Assembly: GCF_900314695.1 (NCBI RefSeq)
Contig: NZ_OMWD01000004.1
Coordinates: forward strand, 1 to 64,000
From: an uncultured Methanobrevibacter sp.
GTDB lineage: Archaea > Methanobacteriota > Methanobacteria > Methanobacteriales > Methanobacteriaceae
Length of the DNA stretch: 64,000 nt
Direction: 5' to 3'
In this document: positions 27,218 to 35,366 of the stretch, one piece after another
How the letters are laid out: every line of letters starts with the position of its first letter
Numbering within the stretch: the first letter of the stretch is position 1
Notes under the pieces: model-generated
Database searches by the model: none
What the model was told of the DNA's origin: nothing
Seen by the model: only the letters and a program-made list of their open reading frames with translations
Translations under genes and position numbers: made by a program

Positions 27218-28153
27218 ATGACTATCAAAAAAGTTGTTGTAGCAGGAGGAGGAGTACTCGGAAGTCAAATTGCTTTACAAAGCGCATATTGTGGATTTGA
27301 TGTAACAATCTGGCTTAGAAGTGAAGGATCAATCGAAAGAGCAAAACCAAAACTTGAAAGATTTAAAAATATCTATGTGGACACTCTTGAAAAAATGAAA
27401 ACTGATGCCAACGCATATTGCAGAGGCCTAAGTAAAAAAACCGATTTAAGTGATAGTGAAATTGATGAATTGAAACAAAATGCTGAAGATGCATACAATA
27501 ATATAATATTAACAACAAGTTATGATGAATCTGCATCCGGTGCAGATTTAATTATCGAAGCAATCGCCGAAAATCCTGAACAAAAAATAGCATTCTATCA
27601 GGAGCTGGCCAAACACATGGATGAAGAAACTATTCTTGTAACCAATTCATCAACACTGCTTCCGTCAATGTTTGCGGAATATACCGGAAGGCCTGAAAAA
27701 TATCTTTCACTCCACTTTGCAAATACAATCTGGGAGAACAATACAGCAGAAGTAATGGGACATCCAGGAACCGATCAAAAATACTACGACGAAGTAGCTC
27801 AATTTGCTGAAGACATCAATATGATTCCATTAAAACTTAAAAAAGAACAGCCAGGATACATTCTTAATTCATTGTTGGTTCCATTTTTAAGTGCTGCTGA
27901 AGCATTACTTGCAAATGATGTTGCAGACCATGAAACAATAGACAAAACTTGGATTTTAGCAACCGGCGCTCCTGCAGGACCATTCCACATATTGGATATT
28001 GTAGGACTCACTACAGCATACAACATCATAATAATGAATCCAGAAGCGCAAGACCAGAATACAACCCCTGGAAAAATTGCTAAAATGCTTAAAGAAAAAA
28101 TAGATGCTGGTAAAACTGGTATCAATGCTGGAGAAGGATTTTATAAATATTAA
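27218..28153 (+). CDS. 3-hydroxyacyl-CoA dehydrogenase family protein
   Basis: The 311-residue protein has an N-terminal Rossmann domain with VVVAGGGVLGSQIA (NAD binding), IIEAIAENPEQK and TNSSTLLPS (catalytic Ser/Asn region). The catalytic His is in SLHFANTIW, and a C-terminal helical domain begins at QPGYILNSLLVPFLSAAEAL. These fit 3-hydroxybutyryl-CoA dehydrogenases and their relatives. Methanogens without beta-oxidation are not expected to use it for fatty acids, so the substrate is unknown; bacterial origin by transfer is an inference. It stands alone with a clear promoter and ribosome site. Confidence 0.8.
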   Translation: MTIKKVVVAGGGVLGSQIALQSAYCGFDVTIWLRSEGSIERAKPKLERFKNIYVDTLEKMKTDANAYCRGLSKKTDLSDSEIDELKQNAEDAYNNIILTTSYDESASGADLIIEAIAENPEQKIAFYQELAKHMDEETILVTNSSTLLPSMFAEYTGRPEKYLSLHFANTIWENNTAEVMGHPGTDQKYYDEVAQFAEDINMIPLKLKKEQPGYILNSLLVPFLSAAEALLANDVADHETIDKTWILATGAPAGPFHILDIVGLTTAYNIIIMNPEAQDQNTTPGKIAKMLKEKIDAGKTGINAGEGFYKY

Positions 28154-28376
28154 TTCCTTCCTTTTCTTATTTTTTGATAAATTACACAAATCAGACAGCA
28201 CCAGAAAAATAACTCTTTTTAAACCTGTTTTAAAACAGATGTACAATATTATCTGAAAAAATTAAAAGCATTACCTATTCGTGTAAAATATTATTACCAT
28301 AACACTTTTAATGACAAAATATCATTAAACAAAAAATAAAAAATATATAAAATCTGTAAAAAATCAAATAAAAACA

Positions 28377-28386
28377 TTTATATAAT
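28377..28386 (+). promoter_or_regulatory. TATA box of the candidate ncRNA
   Basis: ACATTTATATAATATG is centred about 25 bases before the first stem of the RNA candidate at 28407, the normal archaeal spacing. No coding frame begins downstream. The stretch 28154-28370 is AT-rich without visible genes. Confidence 0.55.
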
Positions 28387-28405
28387 ATGAAAATATAACT
28401 AATAA

Positions 28406-28527
28406 ACGATGTGAAATAATTTTCATGTCTAATGATAACATCGGTCAACCATTTTATAATCTCCAAAATGTTTAGAATATGTTTCATTATGGGAAGTAGA
28501 AAAACTACTTCCACACTCCCCCTTTTT
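28406..28527 (+). ncRNA. Candidate small structured RNA with own promoter and terminator
   Basis: A TATA box about 25 bases upstream and an 8-bp terminator stem (GGAAGTAG-AAAAA-CTACTTCC, 28492-28512) followed by C5T5 delimit a transcript of about 120 bases. Near the 5' end, CGATGT (28407-28412) pairs with ACATCG (28438-28443), enclosing a GAAA/TTTC hairpin (413-416 with 421-424). No convincing ORF lies inside. The region sits between a convergent pair, so the terminator may also serve dph5. I do not recognise it as a known RNA family. Confidence 0.5.
28492..28527 (+). terminator. Strong stem-loop terminator
   Basis: The perfect 8-bp stem 28492-28499 / 28505-28512 has an A5 loop and is followed by ACACTCCCCCTTTTT. 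The T tract ends three bases before the dph5 stop codon. Confidence 0.75.
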
Positions 28528-28529
28528 AA

Positions 28530-29321
28530 CTAATTTTCATTCAATATTTCAGGGTCAGCACCAGCAATCTCCACCAAATATTCAGCTTCAACAATGTGAA
28601 GTTTGGAAGGAATTATAATGCAGTGGAGAGGTCCTCCGAAATCGTAGTCAATCAAATCTGAAATTTTGCCTGCCTTTACAATAACATCACTGGAACCGAC
28701 ACGAGCTATTCCCATAGCCAATGTATCTTCTCCAATCAGACCATCACGGTCCAAATCATTTTTAATGTTCATCAAATATTCCAGACCCTGATTTACAGTC
28801 ATATATCTGTCTTTATGAGCCTGAATATCAAGCAAAACCAAAGTATGCAAATCCATCTTTAAGTTTTCTTCTATAGCTTCATAAGGGGATTTGGGATAAA
28901 AATTATAATCTGGGAAAGGTATTGTAGTGACTTTTCCGAATTTATACCCTTGAAGGCCTGAAATCGCAGGAGCTGAAGAGAGAATTGAAGATCCATGAAT
29001 AACCTCATAGTCTATTTGCTTTTTTGAGCACTGAACCAAAAAATCACTATGGGTTGTGGCAATTAAAGGATCACCACCTGTTATCAAAGCAACATCAGAT
29101 GTCTTGGCTTCTTCGATAAATTTAGACTCTTCTTCAACTTCATTTCTAACCAGTATTTCAATTTTTTGACCTACCAATTCTTCAATAGCTTCAAAGCTTG
29201 AACCGAATAATCTTGATGTGAAAAACTCAGCATAAATTTTATCAACATTTTTCAAACATTCTAAACCTTTAATAGAAATATCCTTATGGTCAAATAAACC
29301 TAAACCCACTAAATAAAACAT
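28530..29321 (-). CDS. dph5: Diphthine synthase
   Basis: The 263-residue SAM-dependent methyltransferase starts FYLVGLGLFDHKDISIKGLE and has ALITGGDPLIATTHSDF, the tetrapyrrole-methylase-like SAM site. It methylates the modified histidine of elongation factor 2 on the way to diphthamide. The N-terminus matches the family, so the start is secure. Only 35 bases separate it from the start of the divergent trm5 gene. Confidence 0.9.
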   Translation of the reverse strand: MFYLVGLGLFDHKDISIKGLECLKNVDKIYAEFFTSRLFGSSFEAIEELVGQKIEILVRNEVEEESKFIEEAKTSDVALITGGDPLIATTHSDFLVQCSKKQIDYEVIHGSSILSSAPAISGLQGYKFGKVTTIPFPDYNFYPKSPYEAIEENLKMDLHTLVLLDIQAHKDRYMTVNQGLEYLMNIKNDLDRDGLIGEDTLAMGIARVGSSDVIVKAGKISDLIDYDFGGPLHCIIIPSKLHIVEAEYLVEIAGADPEILNEN

Positions 29322-29356
29322 ATAAATTATATAAGAATTTAAACATAATAAATCTT
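29322..29356. promoter_or_regulatory. 35-bp bidirectional promoter between dph5 and trm5
   Basis: The entire space between two well-defined ATG codons is 35 bases of pure A/T-rich sequence with TATATAA (29329-29334) about 23-25 bases before the trm5 ATG, and TTTAAA about 24 bases before the dph5 ATG. There is no room for ribosome sites, so both mRNAs are probably leaderless. Confidence 0.6.
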
Positions 29357-30358
29357 ATGAAATGTGTAAAAGTTCCATTAAAAAGGTTAAATGACACACG
29401 AATAAAATTAATGGAAAATGGCCAAATGAATATGGAATATAAAATAAAAGCTGAAGAGAAATACGGATATATTCCCATCAATGAAGATGTTGACGATTAT
29501 GAAATTGTAGATATTGAGCTAGAACCCATGAAAAGAGTTCCGCACAATTTTTCCGAATTGCTTGAAGGAGAACTAACTAACGAGGAAATTGAAAACCTAA
29601 GAACCTCATTTGATACCATTGGAGACATAGTGATTTTAGAAATTCCGGAGAATCTACAGGATAAAAAGCAAATCATCGGCGATGCGGCACTTAAATTTAC
29701 AAAAAGAAAAGCAATTTACATGAAGAAAAGTGCAATCAAAGGAACAACACGAGTTCGTGATTTGGAATTTCTATCCGGAGTTGATGATTCTGTGACAATC
29801 CACAAAGAGCACGGAGCTAGATTGAAATTAGATGTGCGTGAAGTTTATTTCTCACCAAGACTTGCAACTGAACGAAAACGGGTGATGGAAAGCGTTAAGG
29901 ATGGTGAAAAAATCCTTGACATGTTTTGTGGAATCGGACCGTTTCCAATCGTAATTGCCAGAAACAAAAATGTTAATATAACTGCAGTAGACATCAATGA
30001 GTCTGCAATCAGATATTTGAATGAAAATATTAAACTAAATAAACTTGAAGGTCGTATCGAAACTTACTGCGGAGATATTCGGGAAGTTAGCAAGTCATTT
30101 AACTTGAAATTTGATAGAATAATTATGAATCTTCCAGGTCTTGCATATACTTTCCTTGATGTTGCAGTCGATTTAATAGACAATGGTGGAATAATCAACT
30201 ATTATGAATTTTCTGATTCATATGAACAAGGAATAAAACGATTAAAAGACGCTTGTGGGAAAGTTGGAAAAGAAGTGGAAATAATAAATACACGTAAAGT
30301 CAAATCAACAAGTCCAGGAGAATGGCATGTCGCCATCGATGGGAAAATTAAACACTAA
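29357..30358 (+). CDS. trm5: tRNA (guanine37-N1)-methyltransferase Trm5
   Basis: The 333-residue protein has an N-terminal D1-type domain (~1-70), a middle RNA-binding part with RDLEFLSGVDD and a class I methyltransferase domain with the SAM motif ILDMFCGIGPFPI (~190-202), AVDINESAI and the NLPG catalytic motif (NLPGLAYTF). It methylates N1 of G37 beside the anticodon, preventing frameshifts. The D1 domain and length suggest the Trm5b group. The mRNA appears leaderless. Confidence 0.9.
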   Translation: MKCVKVPLKRLNDTRIKLMENGQMNMEYKIKAEEKYGYIPINEDVDDYEIVDIELEPMKRVPHNFSELLEGELTNEEIENLRTSFDTIGDIVILEIPENLQDKKQIIGDAALKFTKRKAIYMKKSAIKGTTRVRDLEFLSGVDDSVTIHKEHGARLKLDVREVYFSPRLATERKRVMESVKDGEKILDMFCGIGPFPIVIARNKNVNITAVDINESAIRYLNENIKLNKLEGRIETYCGDIREVSKSFNLKFDRIIMNLPGLAYTFLDVAVDLIDNGGIINYYEFSDSYEQGIKRLKDACGKVGKEVEIINTRKVKSTSPGEWHVAIDGKIKH

Positions 30359-30385
30359 AAATCAACTTCCATCTTTTTTCTATAG

Positions 30386-30892
30386 TTAAGATACAATTTC
30401 ACCAATCGTATTTAACTTATCACACTGAATCATGACAATTTTTCCATCTTTTGCATAGTTGAAATAATACCTCTGATGAGTATTTTTTACCAGCCCCGAA
30501 GAAGTAGTGACCGTTTCATTTCTAAAAATCCCTTTAACACCATTAATGGACTTATCATGATATGTTCCATCATTTAAAAGATTAATATCAATATCCTCAC
30601 CATAATCATACACGCAAATATCTAAAAGCAATATATCATTTTGATGGAATGTTCTTTGTTCCTTTAAGACTTTATGATTTAGAATTTCATCATAATATGA
30701 GATATTTGATGAATTTTCATCCTCTAAAAACCCCCAGGAAACAGAAAAGTTAACCCCATTAATTTCAACATTTCTAGGTTCAGGAAGATGGTATTTAGAA
30801 GAGCCTGGAACCGGATCACCTCCATGATACATAAAGAGCACAGCCAAGCTAATTACAAAAAATACTATAACAAAAACAGTTTTTTTATCCAT
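30386..30892 (-). CDS. Membrane-anchored or secreted small protein, unknown
   Basis: The 168-residue protein has one N-terminal hydrophobic helix (~6-22) after MDKKT, then an extracellular beta-rich domain with three N-x-S/T sequons (NFSVSW, NSSNIS, NETVT). It looks like a small anchored surface protein; similar short proteins are common in Methanobrevibacter. I use ATG 30892 with GGTAATTT upstream rather than the TTG one codon earlier. Function unknown. Confidence 0.65.
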   Translation of the reverse strand: MDKKTVFVIVFFVISLAVLFMYHGGDPVPGSSKYHLPEPRNVEINGVNFSVSWGFLEDENSSNISYYDEILNHKVLKEQRTFHQNDILLLDICVYDYGEDIDINLLNDGTYHDKSINGVKGIFRNETVTTSSGLVKNTHQRYYFNYAKDGKIVMIQCDKLNTIGEIVS

Positions 30893-30963
30893 CAAATTAC
30901 CAAGTTGGGTTAATTATTGAAAATTAATTAATTTAAAAAAAAATAGTTAAAAAAATAAAAAAA

Positions 30964-31290
30964 TCAGAATTGGATTCTGTTACCAGTCCAATCGTCATCA
31001 TCATTGAATGCATTGAATTTCTTTTCATCTTCAAGATATTGTTCCATATCCCTATATAATTTAACCCTGAAAATATCCGGATAAGGTATGTATAACATAT
31101 CTCCATTTCCACTGGTTTCCTTTACATAGGTTTCTTCAAATTCAATGATTGAATCATCTTCCTTATTAAAATGATGAACTTCATTAGCACACAATATTTT
31201 GAAGTGTACAAAATCATCTTTTAATAATTCTTTAACTAAATCATCAATCAAAAGCGGATAATTTGCACTTTTATTACTTTTTATCTCCAT
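30964..31290 (-). CDS. Small soluble protein, unknown
   Basis: The 108-residue acidic protein has an alpha/beta sequence (LLIDDLVKELLKDDFVHFKILCANEVHHF, IPYPDIFRVKLYRDMEQYLEDEKKF) and no recognised motif. The start is clear: GAGGAGATATT precedes the ATG. It is 70 bases upstream of the anchored protein gene, and the pair may be one unit. A palindrome in the promoter region suggests specific regulation. Confidence 0.65.
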   Translation of the reverse strand: MEIKSNKSANYPLLIDDLVKELLKDDFVHFKILCANEVHHFNKEDDSIIEFEETYVKETSGNGDMLYIPYPDIFRVKLYRDMEQYLEDEKKFNAFNDDDDWTGNRIQF

Positions 31291-31408
31291 AATATCTCCT
31301 CATTACAAAATAACAATAATTCAAACCATATTAAAACACAATAAAGCCATCATTCATTAAATTAGCTATTAATTTCTAAAATAATAACAGTCATATTCAT
31401 AATAGCTT

Positions 31409-31442
31409 TTTTGTAGAAAACTCTACAAATGTTATATAAATA
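31409..31442 (-). promoter_or_regulatory. Operator-like palindrome and TATA box
   Basis: TTTGTAGA (31410-31417) and TCTACAAA (31422-31429) form an 8-bp palindrome with a 4-base centre, immediately next to TTATATAAATA (31432-31442). On the minus strand the palindrome would span the start site of the gene at 30964. The rest of 31291-31675 is AT-rich and empty. Confidence 0.45.
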
Positions 31443-31675
31443 TTTCAGAGTTATTATTTAAATAGTTATTGAAAATGATTAAAATTAAATAAATAAGTAA
31501 TTTTAGCCAATTTTAAATAAAATAAATATTTTTAATTATCCAAGCGTTTTAAAAAAACATTTTCAAAAATATTGTAAAAATTATTATACATTAACAAAAA
31601 TCATGCGATAAAAATTGGAAATATGGATAATGTTAAATTCAACGTCCATAATTTCCACTTAACTTTGATAATTAA

Positions 31676-32605
31676 TTAAATAGGATCAATTATTCCTTTT
31701 TCAGTAATAATCCCAGTTATCAATTCTTTTGGAGTTATGTCAAATGCAGGATTGATGACTTCAGTCCCTTCAGGACAAATTCTAGCCCCACCATAATATC
31801 TTACTTCATCGCCATCCCTTTCTTCAATAATCGTATCATAAATTGATATTTCATTATCAAATGTAGAGTAAGGAGCAGCTACATAAAATGGTATATCATG
31901 GTGTTTTGCAGCCAATGCCACCATAAAGGAACCTACCTTATTTACGACACCTCCTTTGGCTATCCTGTCAGCACCTATTACTACCTTATCAATTTTACCT
32001 TGTGACATTAAAAATCCTGAAGCGACATCAGGAATTAATTTAACGGGGATGTTTTCCTGTTGCATTTCCCAAACACTTAAACTAGCTCCCTGTCCTCTTG
32101 GACGAGTTTCATCACATATTACGTTGATTTTCTTTCCAGCATCCCTTGCTGCCCTAAATACTCCTAAAGCAGTTCCATAATCAACACATGCAAGAGCACC
32201 AGCATTACAATGTGTCAAAACAGTATCTCCATCGTCAATTATTTCAGCACCATATTTTCCAATAGCCCTATTGGTTGCCATATCCTCTTCATACATTTTT
32301 AACGCTTCTGAAAGTGCATCCTCACTATTCAATACTCTGTCAACTGCCCAAAACAAATTTACTGCAGTCGGTCTTGCAGCCTTAATTTCTGTTGCTGCTT
32401 TTTGTAAATCTACACCCTCAATGTCAGCCAACGCCATTCCAAAAGCTGCTGAAACCCCAATAGCAGGAGCACCACGAACAGTCATATCACGAATAGCAAC
32501 GATTACATCCTGATAATTATCACACCAAACATAAGTCAATTCATCAGGAAGCTTTCTTTGATCAATGAGTTTTAGTTTATTATCTTCCCATTCAAGTGTT
32601 TTCAT
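31676..32605 (-). CDS. mtnA: S-methyl-5-thioribose-1-phosphate isomerase family protein
   Basis: The 309-residue aIF2B-like protein has the isomerase residues in LTHCNAGALAC (Cys) and VIGADRIAKGGVVNKVGS (Asp), plus ETRPRGQG, and RGAPAIGVSAAFG near the N-terminus. It isomerises 5-methylthioribose-1-phosphate in methionine salvage; in some archaea relatives act on ribose-1,5-bisphosphate. The MtnA type is favoured by the RGAPAIG motif. No other salvage gene is adjacent. Confidence 0.85.
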   Translation of the reverse strand: MKTLEWEDNKLKLIDQRKLPDELTYVWCDNYQDVIVAIRDMTVRGAPAIGVSAAFGMALADIEGVDLQKAATEIKAARPTAVNLFWAVDRVLNSEDALSEALKMYEEDMATNRAIGKYGAEIIDDGDTVLTHCNAGALACVDYGTALGVFRAARDAGKKINVICDETRPRGQGASLSVWEMQQENIPVKLIPDVASGFLMSQGKIDKVVIGADRIAKGGVVNKVGSFMVALAAKHHDIPFYVAAPYSTFDNEISIYDTIIEERDGDEVRYYGGARICPEGTEVINPAFDITPKELITGIITEKGIIDPI

Positions 32606-32647
32606 AATTTAACACCTATAAAAAAAGTATTATAAAAAATAGTTGAA

Positions 32648-32703
32648 AGCATAATTAATTGTTAGTTTCTAAGTCCAATTTATAGACAATTTTTAATTAT
32701 GCT
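32648..32703. repeat. Stem-loop between ppaC and mtnA
   Basis: AGCATAATTAA (32648-32658) pairs with TTAATTATGCT (32693-32703), extended inward by TTGT/ACAA after a 3-base bulge. A second hairpin (AGATGTA/TACATCT, 32738-32755) follows. These may terminate ppaC transcripts or lie in the mtnA leader. Confidence 0.5.
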
Positions 32704-32838
32704 CTCCGCCTAATAATATCCAATTCGGATTGATTAGAGATGTATAAAAATACATCTAATTTATATTTTTATTAAACTACTTAATAAATCTTTATATGAA
32801 ACAATTAAAAATTAATGTTTTTAGAAATACCTAAAAAC

Positions 32839-33759
32839 TTATGCATTTTCTGTCATTATAGGCACAACTTGTTTTTTACGTGACACAACACCTTCAAGTA
32901 ATACTGTATTATCTTCTAATGTTACGCCATATGCCTTTTCAACTAGACTTGCATCTTTACCAAGTGCAATTACCTGTGAATTGCTGTTGACAATATCAGT
33001 GATTAAAAGCATGAATAAATCCAAATTCTCTTCTTCAATAATTTTATTTATGCCAGCTTCCAATTCTTCTTTCATTTCTAAAACATCACTTATGCTTGCA
33101 GTATTGACTTGATTGACAATGGACTTTACATCTTTAAAATCAATTTGTTTTGCATCCAATGAAAGTATTTCATCAATTGAAAAACTACTTAAATCTGTAC
33201 CTGCCTTAAGCATTTCCAAACCATATTCCTCAGCGTCAATGTCAGCAATCTTTGCAAGTTTTTCAACTGCTTTTACATCATCATCAGTAGTGGTCGGTGA
33301 TTTTAAAAGCAAAGTATCTGAAATGATTGCAGATAACATTAATGTAGCTATTTCCTTTGTTATTTCAATGCCATTTTCCTCATATAACTTGCATAAAATA
33401 GTTTCAGTACAACCCACCGGTTCAAATCTTAAAAATAAAGGATATGAAGTTTCCAATGCAAGTTTATGGTGGTCAACGACTTTTAAAATATTTGCATTTT
33501 CCAAATTATCTACAGATTCAGCAGGAGAATTATGATCAACTAAAATTACATTAGCATCATCTTCAACACTTTCTAAAAGTTCTGGAGCATCCATGTCCAG
33601 ATAATTTAAAATAAATTCAGTTTCTTTATTAATATTTCCTAATCTGTAAGCTTTAGCTTCACTGTTGCCTAATTCCTTTTCTAAATTAGTCATTACAATA
33701 CTTGATGTGATTGAATCACTATCTGGACTTTTATGTCCAAAAATAAAAGTTTCTACCAT
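32839..33759 (-). CDS. ppaC: Manganese-dependent inorganic pyrophosphatase (family II)
   Basis: The 306-residue DHH-superfamily enzyme has FGHKSPDSDSI (metal-binding HxxxDxD), ILVDHNSPAES, VVDHHKL and the DHHA2-type C-terminal domain ending SRKKQVVP, the diphosphate-binding motif. It hydrolyses pyrophosphate. I start at MVETFIFGHK (33759), preceded by GAGG nine bases upstream; a GTG at 33774 would add five residues. It is about 100 bases behind nifB and may be the last gene of the mmp operon or separate. Confidence 0.9.
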   Translation of the reverse strand: MVETFIFGHKSPDSDSITSSIVMTNLEKELGNSEAKAYRLGNINKETEFILNYLDMDAPELLESVEDDANVILVDHNSPAESVDNLENANILKVVDHHKLALETSYPLFLRFEPVGCTETILCKLYEENGIEITKEIATLMLSAIISDTLLLKSPTTTDDDVKAVEKLAKIADIDAEEYGLEMLKAGTDLSSFSIDEILSLDAKQIDFKDVKSIVNQVNTASISDVLEMKEELEAGINKIIEEENLDLFMLLITDIVNSNSQVIALGKDASLVEKAYGVTLEDNTVLLEGVVSRKKQVVPIMTENA

Positions 33760-33857
33760 ATTATCTTTCCTCACAAAAAAATAAAATCAGTATAATATAT
33801 CTTCTTCATACAATATTAAAATTGCTATAAATGATAAAAAAATAAAAAAAAATAGAT

Positions 33858-34724
33858 TTAGTAATGACTTTGTGGAGTCATTCCCAAATGATGATCTTCG
33901 CTTTTTTTACCAGGTATTCCATAAGCATCCGCCCTACATTGAGTACATGCTCTGAATACTGGAATAATCTCTTCAACTTGTTCTCTTACACTTTCCATCA
34001 TGGAACAGTCCGGACGAGAATAGTGTTTCATTTTAGCCAATGGAATTAATGGCAGAATATTCATCAAGGAAGCTCCTCTTTTTTTAACTTCCTTTGCAAT
34101 TTCAACAATATGTTCATCATTTAATCCAGGAATTAAAACTGAATTAACTTTAACGACCATACCATTAGCTGCTGCTTTTTCAACACCTTCAAGTTGATTT
34201 TTAATTAATATTTCAACTGCTTCATAACCCTTATACACTTTTCCTTCATATTTTATGAAAGAATAAATGTCAACTGCAATATCAGGGTCAATTGCATTTA
34301 TGGTTACAGTAACAGAGTTTACTCCAAGTTCTGCAAGTTTATCTGCATATTTTGGAAGTAAAAGACCATTAGTACTCATACATTTGATTAAATCAGGTTG
34401 TTCAGTCGCTAATTTTTCAAAAAATTCAAATGTCTCTTCATTAGCAAGTGAATCTCCAGGTCCAGCTACCCCAACAACAGAAATTGGACCTTCAGCAGTA
34501 ACTTCATTAATATGATTAATTGCAGAATCAGGATTCATGACACAGCTTGCAACGCCAGGTCTGTCTTCTTCATTATTAATATCTCTTGTACAAAAGTTAC
34601 AGAAGATATTACACTTCGGTGCTACAGGTACATGCGCTCTTCCGACTTTATCATGCATTTTTTCATTAAAACATGGATGTGCTTTTGTTATGTGTGCAAA
34701 TCTTGCACCTTTGTGTTCAGCCAT
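33858..34724 (-). CDS. nifB: NifB-type radical SAM protein
   Basis: The 288-residue protein has the radical SAM motif CNIFCNFC (~38-45), HPCFNEKMHDKVGRAHVPVAP ahead of it, and the C-terminal ACTQCRADAYGIPGKK cysteine motif. These are signatures of stand-alone archaeal NifB, which builds the carbide-centred 8Fe precursor cluster of nitrogenase. No nitrogenase genes are visible. It lies 65 bases behind mmp17 on the same strand. The start at 34724 has GAGGTG five bases upstream. A role in making a cluster for methyl-CoM reductase activation is inferred from this position. Confidence 0.88.
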   Translation of the reverse strand: MAEHKGARFAHITKAHPCFNEKMHDKVGRAHVPVAPKCNIFCNFCTRDINNEEDRPGVASCVMNPDSAINHINEVTAEGPISVVGVAGPGDSLANEETFEFFEKLATEQPDLIKCMSTNGLLLPKYADKLAELGVNSVTVTINAIDPDIAVDIYSFIKYEGKVYKGYEAVEILIKNQLEGVEKAAANGMVVKVNSVLIPGLNDEHIVEIAKEVKKRGASLMNILPLIPLAKMKHYSRPDCSMMESVREQVEEIIPVFRACTQCRADAYGIPGKKSEDHHLGMTPQSHY

Positions 34725-34789
34725 ACTCTCACCTCTCCGAAATATAACTTCGTTAATTTGTATTGATACGAACAAATATATAAAGTTTT

Positions 34790-35350
34790 CTACTTGCCAT
34801 TATTTAACTCATCAATATATTCATGAGCCTTTTCAATCCATGCATCTTTAATTAACTCATCAGTAGCCACAACACACACGATATCTTCAGTAGACAAATC
34901 TTTAATAATTTTAAAACCTTCAGGCAATATTCTAAAGACCGCATCATAAATACGTCTTTGTAAATTAGAATGAGGGTCATCAACTACTAATGATTCTAAC
35001 TCCAAATAATTACCAGATATTTCCAGTTGATATCTATTAGGTTGATAAATTTCATCCCTAGAGAATAATCTCCATAATCTTTTCAAGATATTTGGAAGAT
35101 AGTTTTCATTATCAACTAAAATCATGGTAACATCCCTTTCTTTATCGTAAGTGAAATTAGCTACATCGCTAAATAAAACCACTTTAGAAGTTTTTTTCAT
35201 TTTAATAGCTAAGACAAATACAGGATCATCAGGATTAACATAAGCTTTTAAATCATCTACAGATGCGCCAAGAACCAAATCTTGAAAGATTTGTTTAATG
35301 ATGATTTCGTAAACTTCAGCACCCTTTTCATCATAGCATTCAACTAACAT
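34790..35350 (-). CDS. mmp17: Methanogenesis marker protein 17
   Basis: The 186-residue soluble protein (MLVECYDEKGAEVYE, VVDDPHSNLQRRIYDAVFRILPEGF) matches methanogenesis marker 17, a component associated with the ATP-dependent activation of methyl-coenzyme M reductase. I use ATG 35350, preceded by GGTTGATTTG. It lies 16 bases behind mmp15 and is part of one operon with mmp3, 6, 5 and 15. Confidence 0.85.
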   Translation of the reverse strand: MLVECYDEKGAEVYEIIIKQIFQDLVLGASVDDLKAYVNPDDPVFVLAIKMKKTSKVVLFSDVANFTYDKERDVTMILVDNENYLPNILKRLWRLFSRDEIYQPNRYQLEISGNYLELESLVVDDPHSNLQRRIYDAVFRILPEGFKIIKDLSTEDIVCVVATDELIKDAWIEKAHEYIDELNNGK

Positions 35351-35366
35351 CAAATCAACCCTTAAT

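Noticed and set aside
31676..32605. MtnA-like gene as a ribose-1,5-bisphosphate isomerase of a RuBisCO/AMP pathway
   Set aside because: No RuBisCO or AMP phosphorylase gene is in the window, and RGAPAIG fits the methylthioribose enzyme better.
33858..34724. nifB as evidence for nitrogen fixation
   Set aside because: No nifH, nifD or nifK is seen, and the operon context points to methyl-CoM reductase activation. nifB is known from non-diazotrophic methanogens.
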